In this document: positions 23,528 through 27,786 of the stretch, in pieces | How the letters are laid out: every line of letters begins with the position of its first letter | How positions within the stretch are numbered: position 1 is the stretch's first letter | Assembly: GCA_946479435.1 (NCBI GenBank) | Contig: CAMLFX010000036.1 | Coordinates: 1 to 27,786, forward strand | Length of the DNA stretch: 27,786 bases | Reading direction: 5' to 3' | From: an uncultured Sphingobacteriales bacterium | Lineage (GTDB): Bacteria; Bacteroidota; Bacteroidia; Chitinophagales; Chitinophagaceae | Position numbers and translations under genes: made by a program | Notes under the pieces: model-generated | Database searches by the model: none | What the model saw: the letters and a program-made list of their open reading frames with translations, nothing else | Told to the model about the DNA's origin: nothing

Positions 23528-24510
23528 CCTCCTGAATAACCGCCTATTATTGGCAGCACCTCGCCTGTTATGTAGCTGGAGCAGTGTGGCGAAGCCAGGA
23601 AAACATAGGCCGGCGCTATCTCTTCAGGTTGTGCGGGGCGTTTCATTGGTGTATCGGAGCCAAACTTTTCAATGTCTTCTATCCCCTTATCTGCGGGGTT
23701 GAGAGGAGTCCATACAGGGCCTGGTGCTACAGCATTCACCCTGATACCTTTGGGAATGAGATGTGTACCCAGTGAACGTGTAAATGTATGTATAGCGCCC
23801 TTGGTCAGCGAATAGTCGAGCAGATCCTTATTACCCATTAAACCTGTTACCGAACCTGAATTGACGATTGCACTGCCGGGTTTCATGTACGGTACCGCTG
23901 CCTGTGCCATGTGGAAATAACCGTAGAGATTTGTTTTCAGTGTGGTATCAAAATGTTCCTCAGTCAGGTCTTCGAAATTAGACACGTGCAACTGAAAGGC
24001 TGCGTTGTTTACTAATACATCCAGCTTACCCAATTCCTCCACGGTTTGCTTCACAGCATCGAAACAAAACTGCCGGTTCGTTACATCGCCCGGTATGGTG
24101 ATACACTTACGTCCTTCAGCCTCTACCATTTGTTTTGTGGCAACAGCATCTTCGTGTTCGTTAAGGTAAACAATAGCTACATCTGCACCTTCCCGCGCAA
24201 ACAATATCGCAACAGAACGACCGATACCGGAATCGCCACCTGTTATTATTGCTACTTTATCTTTCAGTTTATCTGAACCTTTATAGTATGGCGCATCGCA
24301 CATTGGCTCGAAATTCAGATCAGCTTCTTTCCCCGGCTTTTTAAGGTGCTGTTTAGAAATAGGTGATTCAGGATACTTCCGTGCTCCTGCCTGCATGGCC
24401 TTTTCCGGTTCTACTTTAGGGTTTTCTTTATCGGCCTTAGCAATTTGCTTTTGTATCTTTTTATGCTTTTTTGCTGTTTGCTCTGCTTCTGCTTTATATT
24501 TTGCTTTCAT
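23524..24510 (-). CDS. Short-chain dehydrogenase/reductase, general-stress type
   Basis: A 328-aa SDR of the group that includes Bacillus YdaD/YhdF general-stress proteins. Rossmann motifs are clear: TGGDSGIGRSVA (NAD(P) binding), NNAAFQ, a Ser in SGSVTGLMG, and the catalytic YSLTK. A C-terminal ITGEVLPIIGGYSGG fits the family. Residues 1 to about 75 are a Lys/Ala/Glu-rich, probably coiled or disordered extension (MKAKYKAEAEQTAKKHKKIQ) before the conserved PGKEADLNFEPMCDAPYYKG. The extension is longer than in many SDRs but seen in this stress branch. Substrate unknown. Confidence 0.9.
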   Translation of the reverse strand: MKAKYKAEAEQTAKKHKKIQKQIAKADKENPKVEPEKAMQAGARKYPESPISKQHLKKPGKEADLNFEPMCDAPYYKGSDKLKDKVAIITGGDSGIGRSVAILFAREGADVAIVYLNEHEDAVATKQMVEAEGRKCITIPGDVTNRQFCFDAVKQTVEELGKLDVLVNNAAFQLHVSNFEDLTEEHFDTTLKTNLYGYFHMAQAAVPYMKPGSAIVNSGSVTGLMGNKDLLDYSLTKGAIHTFTRSLGTHLIPKGIRVNAVAPGPVWTPLNPADKGIEDIEKFGSDTPMKRPAQPEEIAPAYVFLASPHCSSYITGEVLPIIGGYSGG

Positions 24511-24567
24511 AGCCCGTGTTTAATAATGCTTACCAAAAACTTCTTGCCAGTATCTTAAACCAAAACA

Positions 24568-24592
24568 AAATCCCCGTTTATACCGGGGATTT
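24568..24592 (-). terminator. Terminator of the small-gene pair upstream of the SDR gene
   Basis: AAATCCCCG / CGGGGATTT, a perfect 9-bp stem with a 7-nt loop. It follows the minus-strand gene that ends at 24631, with a T-run (plus-strand A4-C-A3-C) downstream on the minus strand. Confidence 0.72.
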
Positions 24593-24630
24593 CATTGCTT
24601 TTATATGGATGTAGGAATAGTTAGCCTTTG

Positions 24631-24846
24631 TTAGTCGTGGTTGGTATTATGGCGCAAGTTGACGCCGTAGGTATAATTAGTAGATAGAATAATGTCGTTA
24701 CAATCGAAATGTTTTACTACGCCTGTTTGGTTATTAGCAACAACCCAGCAGGTATTCTGGTGCATTCCATAGTCAATTATCATTATTGCCTGCCCCGTGC
24801 CTAATGGTGTTTCCACCATAATTGTAGGATTTAGTTGAAGTATCAT
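24631..24846 (-). CDS. Small hypothetical protein (beta-rich)
   Basis: A 71-aa protein starting MILQLNPTIMVETPLGTGQA, followed by IMIIDYGMHQNTCWVVANNQ and an FDCNDIILSTNYTYG segment. I recall this pattern (start, IDYG-x-HNT-x-W, FD-x3-I) from small uncharacterised proteins of Bacteroidota, sometimes in accessory regions. It looks like a compact beta-barrel. It lies 11 bp after the next gene on the same strand and ends at a clear terminator. Function unknown. Confidence 0.68.
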   Translation of the reverse strand: MILQLNPTIMVETPLGTGQAIMIIDYGMHQNTCWVVANNQTGVVKHFDCNDIILSTNYTYGVNLRHNTNHD

Positions 24847-24857
24847 AGTCCAGATAG

Positions 24858-25067
24858 TTATGCCCGTCTGCTTAAATATTCTGCCCTGGCCGTTTCTACA
24901 TCAACACCGGGGTTTACAAATATGGTTGCCTTTAATGATGGAATATATACGGGAACTTTGTTGCTGGTATCAACCTCTTTGCTACTTAGTATTTTTCTTG
25001 CCCGTTCTTTCTGTTTTTGAAATTGATTGTATTTATAGGCCACACTTACCGATACAGACTTATTCAT
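24858..25067 (-). CDS. Small hypothetical basic protein
   Basis: A 69-aa protein with a basic, helical N-terminal half (YKYNQFQKQKERARKILSSK) and a C-terminal part VPVYIPSLKATIFVNPGVDV followed by ETARAEYLSRR. No family that I can name. It is the first gene of a two-gene unit with the 71-aa gene. Its leader holds a perfect CCTGCA-CTAT-TGCAGG hairpin at 25086-25101, about 20-35 bases before the ATG. Function unknown. Confidence 0.62.
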   Translation of the reverse strand: MNKSVSVSVAYKYNQFQKQKERARKILSSKEVDTSNKVPVYIPSLKATIFVNPGVDVETARAEYLSRRA

Positions 25068-25085
25068 ATATATTTATTTTCACAA

Positions 25086-25101
25086 CCTGCACTATTGCAG
25101 G
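25086..25101 (-). promoter_or_regulatory. Leader hairpin before the small basic-protein gene
   Basis: CCTGCA / TGCAGG with a 4-nt loop; a further AACCTGC lies just outside and could compete for pairing. It has no T-run, so it is not a terminator. It may affect translation of the downstream gene. Confidence 0.3.
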
Positions 25102-25251
25102 GCTATACAGCAGGTTTTAAAAGTCGTGCCGCAGTGGTGTAACCGATCAAACCCCACCACCGGTTGAAAAGAATGGTTATTATTCTCACCGAAACATGCA
25201 ATGTATTTACCCAATGTGTACAATTCCCCGTAGAAATTGAAATAAGCTGGT

Positions 25252-25280
25252 ATAAAAAAAAGACGCTGTTAGCGTCTTTA
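25252..25280 (-). terminator. Terminator of the CsbD-like gene
   Basis: AAAGACGC / GCGTCTTT, an 8-bp stem with a 5-nt loop; on the minus strand it runs into T8. It ends the CsbD-like transcript. Confidence 0.83.
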
Positions 25281-25307
25281 AAATCAGGGCAAGCAGATAT
25301 CTGCAAT

Positions 25308-25499
25308 TTAAACAGCCAGTACTCCTGTTAAGAATGTATGTAACTCTTCTTTGGTTTGTTTTGTTTTAAACATAATGTTCTCGAACATTTCTTCGTTCTT
25401 GCCAGTATGTAGGGTAACATCGCCATTAGTGAGCATTGGGTAGGCGCGCTTCAAGTGGCCTTTCATCTTATTCCAATTTTTTAAAATATTCTCGTCCAT
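25308..25499 (-). CDS. CsbD-like general stress protein
   Basis: A 63-aa protein with the CsbD pattern NWNKMKGHLKRAYPMLTNGD, then GKNEEMFENIM and FKTKQTKEEL. CsbD is a small, highly expressed stress protein under sigma-B control in Bacillus; the family is widespread, but its activity is unknown. Length agrees with the family (60-70 aa). It stands alone with its own terminator. The start is the ATG at 25499. Confidence 0.72.
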   Translation of the reverse strand: MDENILKNWNKMKGHLKRAYPMLTNGDVTLHTGKNEEMFENIMFKTKQTKEELHTFLTGVLAV

Positions 25500-25614
25500 A
25501 GCAGGATTGTTTAGAGAGCATGAAACTATACGGGTGTAATGTAACCTTTAAAAACGGGTAATGGTGTTAAGCCGCTATTGGCATGTGTTTATCAGTATCT
25601 GCAAAAGCCTATAC

Positions 25615-25905
25615 ATGAAGCAAGCATTTCTTATACTATCATTTACAGCATTCAGCATATATGCACCTGCCCAAATACAGAAAAAAGGTGCAATGCAGGT
25701 ACAAACCGAAGCACCCGCTAAAGCAGAAGTTGCTACTCCTGACCTACCCGACCCGATAAAAGACGTTATTACCACCAAATACAATGAATGGAAGCTAATG
25801 GCTGCGTATGTGTACAATGCCGCACCAGAATATTATGAGCTGCAACTGAAAAAGGGCGAAGAAAATATTGTTGTGAAAATAGATGCAAAAGGGAATGAGT
25901 TGTAA
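25615..25905 (+). CDS. Secreted PepSY-like protein
   Basis: A 96-aa exported protein. I start at ATG 25615, giving a signal peptide (MKQAFLILSFTAFSIYAPAQ); the upstream ATG at 25561 places 18 polar residues before it. The mature part has IKDVITTKYNEWKLMAAYVYN and YYELQLKKGEENIVVKID, ending DAKGNEL. This is the half-repeat of PepSY-like/putative beta-lactamase-inhibitor-like proteins (formerly DUF2874) common in Bacteroidota. Only one repeat is present, whereas many members have two. Periplasmic; function unknown. It converges on the GNAT gene with an 8-bp gap. Confidence 0.75.
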   Translation: MKQAFLILSFTAFSIYAPAQIQKKGAMQVQTEAPAKAEVATPDLPDPIKDVITTKYNEWKLMAAYVYNAAPEYYELQLKKGEENIVVKIDAKGNEL

Positions 25906-25913
25906 AGCAACTA

Positions 25914-26369
25914 TTATGGATTCAGCAGTTTTTCAAAACAAACACTAGTAGTTACATTTTTGTACTGCCCATAATTGGGTATAATTTGATAACCACATTT
26001 TTTGTACAAGGCTATTGCCGCTGTTAATTGTTCACTGGTTTCTAATACCGTTTTGCTGTAGTTCAATTCCTTTGCCCATTTTTCCAGTTCGTACAAAACA
26101 CCCGCTGCTATACCCCTTCCCCTCATCTCTTCTGGAACAAACATTCTTTTTACTTCCAGTGCATCCTTTTCATACTCCTTCATTGCACCACAGCCAACGG
26201 GCAAATCATCTTCATAAGCTACTACTACATGGTCTATTTGATCTATCTTATTGTACTGCGCGAAAAAATCATTTTGGCTGCCGTTTATTATTGCCAAATG
26301 AACATCTAAGTCTCTTACCAGTTTTTGGAAATCGGGGTCAGCAGAAGTGACCCTGGTGCAGATTATCAT
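25914..26369 (-). CDS. GNAT family N-acetyltransferase
   Basis: A 151-aa acetyltransferase. The acetyl-CoA-binding motif A is RMFVPEEMRGRGIAAGVLYE (RGRGIA pyrophosphate loop); motif B is in ALYKKCGYQIIPNYGQY. VGCGAMKEYEKDALEVKR is the preceding beta-strand pair. It is transcribed with the DUF4932 gene, which ends 5 bp upstream. The acceptor substrate cannot be deduced. Confidence 0.9.
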   Translation of the reverse strand: MIICTRVTSADPDFQKLVRDLDVHLAIINGSQNDFFAQYNKIDQIDHVVVAYEDDLPVGCGAMKEYEKDALEVKRMFVPEEMRGRGIAAGVLYELEKWAKELNYSKTVLETSEQLTAAIALYKKCGYQIIPNYGQYKNVTTSVCFEKLLNP

Positions 26370-26374
26370 GTTTT

Positions 26375-27457
26375 TTACTTTTTTATTCCAGCCTTGCTTG
26401 CGAGCTTTTCCTTTTCTTCATCCATATAAGCAACCACTTTCGGCATGAGCATATATTGATTGGTATACAACCGGCGGTTATCATGATATTCGCGCACAAG
26501 TGGTACAAGGCCGGTTAAATAAACCCATTTATCTTCTTCAACTTGTTGTTTATACTGTTGGTTAGCTGCTTCCTCCCCGTATATCAATCCAGTGAGTACA
26601 ATTTCATTAGCGCGGGTCAGGTGTTCATATAGGCAACTCTTCCAATTCCCATAACCTTGTTCCTGCTGTTCCTTTAATATCGGCATTAGCAGTAATGAAT
26701 CACGTTCAAGCTGATCATAAAAACTGTCCACGAGCGGGTTGCAGAATGAATGACAAAATTCATGAATAACAAGCTCTTTAAAAAGTGCATCTTCATCGAA
26801 TATTGGAAATGTGCCGCTATTATAATTTGACCCAGTAACAGCATATAGTATATTGCCATTCTTAGTAGTTATCATTGGGCCAAACCCTGCATCCATTTGC
26901 AAAGGCGATAAAACTATATTATATCCTGCATTACTTGCTCCGAAATGCGCTTCCATTACACCTATATAATCGTGCAATTCAACCTGTCTTGCTATAGGTA
27001 GGGATATACTATCGTAGTAAGGCTTATGCGCCACAAAAAAACTATGAAAATCTGACGTAACGTAGAAATCTTTTAACAGTTGTACAAAAGTCTCAAGTGT
27101 GTCTTTATATGCTGAGTATTTTAATTCTTTTTGATCTTGCTCTGTAAACATTCCTACTTGCTGAAATGTTGGCAATTGATAATGCCCTATTAACAGCAGT
27201 GGCTGATACCCATAAAAGCGAGGTGAAATAGTTTGATAATATGCTACAGCTTTATGCTTTTTATATTTATCAAATGCTGTAAGTACCTCTTTTTTATACG
27301 TTAGGTCGGCCTTGGTAAGCCATTCATAACCCGATAATAATTGTACTGTAGTTAGTAATTCTACTCTTTCATCTACACCCACATTCACTCGGCTTTGCTG
27401 TGCGTTAACTACAACAGAAAGCATGGTAAAGAATAATATACAGGTAAGATTTCTCAT
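26375..27457 (-). CDS. DUF4932 family secreted protein with HExxH metal motif
   Basis: A 360-aa exported protein with a signal peptide (residues 1-19, cleaved after VVNAQ). The start VGVDERVELLTTVQLLSGY is the hallmark of DUF4932, a Bacteroidota-rich family. Mid-protein HEFCHSFCNPLVD carries HExxH, and downstream a YEHLTRANEIVLTG segment offers a Glu for a gluzincin-like zinc site, so a peptidase role is likely but not proven. It heads a two-gene operon with the GNAT gene. A minus-strand TATCTTTG at 27495-27488 is an exact -7 match, about 31 bp upstream of the ATG. Confidence 0.85.
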   Translation of the reverse strand: MRNLTCILFFTMLSVVVNAQQSRVNVGVDERVELLTTVQLLSGYEWLTKADLTYKKEVLTAFDKYKKHKAVAYYQTISPRFYGYQPLLLIGHYQLPTFQQVGMFTEQDQKELKYSAYKDTLETFVQLLKDFYVTSDFHSFFVAHKPYYDSISLPIARQVELHDYIGVMEAHFGASNAGYNIVLSPLQMDAGFGPMITTKNGNILYAVTGSNYNSGTFPIFDEDALFKELVIHEFCHSFCNPLVDSFYDQLERDSLLLMPILKEQQEQGYGNWKSCLYEHLTRANEIVLTGLIYGEEAANQQYKQQVEEDKWVYLTGLVPLVREYHDNRRLYTNQYMLMPKVVAYMDEEKEKLASKAGIKK

Positions 27458-27487
27458 AGTTTTCCATTTAAAATGGATTCAGATACG

Positions 27488-27495
27488 CAAAGATA
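27488..27495 (-). promoter_or_regulatory. -7 box of the DUF4932/GNAT operon
   Basis: Minus-strand TATCTTTG matches TAnnTTTG. The region between the DUF4932 start and the tRNA-like sequence (about 200 bp) shows nothing else beyond the terminator at 27665-27691. Confidence 0.42.
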
Positions 27496-27660
27496 CTTTT
27501 ATATAAGTTTTAAACATGTATAATAACAGCTGTTTATAAGGCCGTTCTATTACGTTAGATCTCTACAAAACATCTGCTGATCCTATAGCTGAAGATAGTT
27601 TCTATCTTTACTGTAATACCCCTGAAATGAGTTGAAATGCCAAACAATAAGCAGATTCAA

Positions 27661-27691
27661 AAATAAAAGCCACTTATATAAAGCAGCTTTT
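27661..27691 (-). terminator. Terminator-like hairpin after the tRNA-like sequence
   Basis: AAAAGC (27665-27670) pairs with GCTTTT (27686-27691), with further CTT/AAG pairing inside, and T-rich sequence follows on the minus strand. It lies 7 bp after the tRNA-like 3' end, as expected of a tRNA transcript. Confidence 0.5.
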
Positions 27692-27697
27692 GTTCTA

Positions 27698-27786
27698 TGG
27701 AGGCCCGCCAAGAATCGAACTTAGTTTGTTCGAGCGCTCTGGATGCGGTTTTTAGTCTTTTGAAACCGGTGCGCCACGATTGACGC
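27698..27786 (-). tRNA. tRNA-like sequence, partial at window edge, identity unclear
   Basis: On the minus strand there is a good T-arm: stem CTAAG/CTTGG with loop TTCGATT (27708-27724), followed by a 3' acceptor strand CGGGCCT (27701-27707). A D-arm-like GCG...CGC and the common ACCGG follow at 27766-27786. The 5' acceptor strand (expected AGGCCCG) lies outside the window. The middle part is 45 nt long, too long for a class I tRNA and slightly long for class II. TTCAAAA could be an anticodon loop (CAA), but its stem needs 7-8 unpaired extra bases. It may be a real unusual tRNA, a decayed copy, or another tRNA-like RNA. Confidence 0.35.

Noticed and set aside
24631..25067. Considered a toxin-antitoxin pair for the two small adjacent genes
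   Set aside because: Neither protein shows a known toxin or DNA-binding antitoxin pattern, and both resemble common uncharacterised Bacteroidota proteins.
25103..25306. Minus-strand open frame of 67 aa between the CsbD-like and small basic-protein genes
   Set aside because: It covers the CsbD-like terminator hairpin, so it would begin inside that hairpin region; composition (Trp-, Leu-rich) looks random.

Overview
The window is about 27.8 kb of chromosomal DNA from a member of the Bacteroidota, most likely the Chitinophagales/Chitinophagaceae. This rests on several things: families typical of that phylum (DUF4142, DUF4932, DUF6157 and PepSY-like proteins), very few Shine-Dalgarno sequences ahead of clear start codons, several TAnnTTTG-type -7 promoter boxes, and a Bacteroidota-style cluster of DNA-ligase-associated repair genes. 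I see no insertion sequence, integrase, CRISPR array or complete phage module. Coding density is high and most gene ends carry a clear hairpin terminator.

Layout. 1-2.4 kb: the 3' part of ftsK (DNA translocase) followed by a LolA-like lipoprotein carrier. 2.5-4.2 kb: two tandem paralogous small proteins of unknown function, then a class III poly(hydroxyalkanoate) synthase (phaC). 4.2-7.6 kb: an envelope and stress block with a membrane-anchored M23 peptidase-like protein, a Blc-type lipocalin, a DUF4142 lipoprotein, a small proline-rich protein, and a DUF892 protein fused to a histone-H1-like Lys/Ala tail. 7.8-11.2 kb: a PaaK-like adenylate-forming enzyme divergent from guaB (IMP dehydrogenase), then a small membrane protein. 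11.2-14.3 kb: two pirins, a small receiver-like protein and a Crp/Fnr regulator, with a 348-bp non-coding stretch that holds nested inverted repeats and a promoter with repeated operator-like sites. 14.4-20.7 kb: the four-gene ligase-associated DNA-damage-response operon (MBL exonuclease, ATP-dependent ligase, DEXH helicase, PdeM phosphoesterase), preceded by two small unknown genes. 20.8-25.9 kb: an HmuS/HemS-type haem protein, a VOC/DoxX/small-protein operon, DUF6157, a stress-type SDR, small unknown proteins, a CsbD-like protein and a secreted PepSY-like protein. 25.9-27.8 kb: a GNAT acetyltransferase, a DUF4932 protein with an HExxH motif, and a tRNA-like sequence cut by the right edge.

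How the genes fit together. Apart from housekeeping genes (ftsK, lolA, guaB), the theme is stress survival and repair. The ligase operon is the clearest functional unit: a nuclease, a helicase, a ligase and a phosphoesterase packed with abutting or overlapping reading frames. The Crp/Fnr gene follows it directly, and the pirin operon lies beyond. DUF892, DUF4142, CsbD, the SDR, the lipocalin and the pirins are all families often tied to general or oxidative stress, but no shared regulatory motif links them here. The least explained features are the structured non-coding stretch at 13.5-13.7 kb, the tandem small paralogues before phaC, and the histone-tail/DUF892 fusion.
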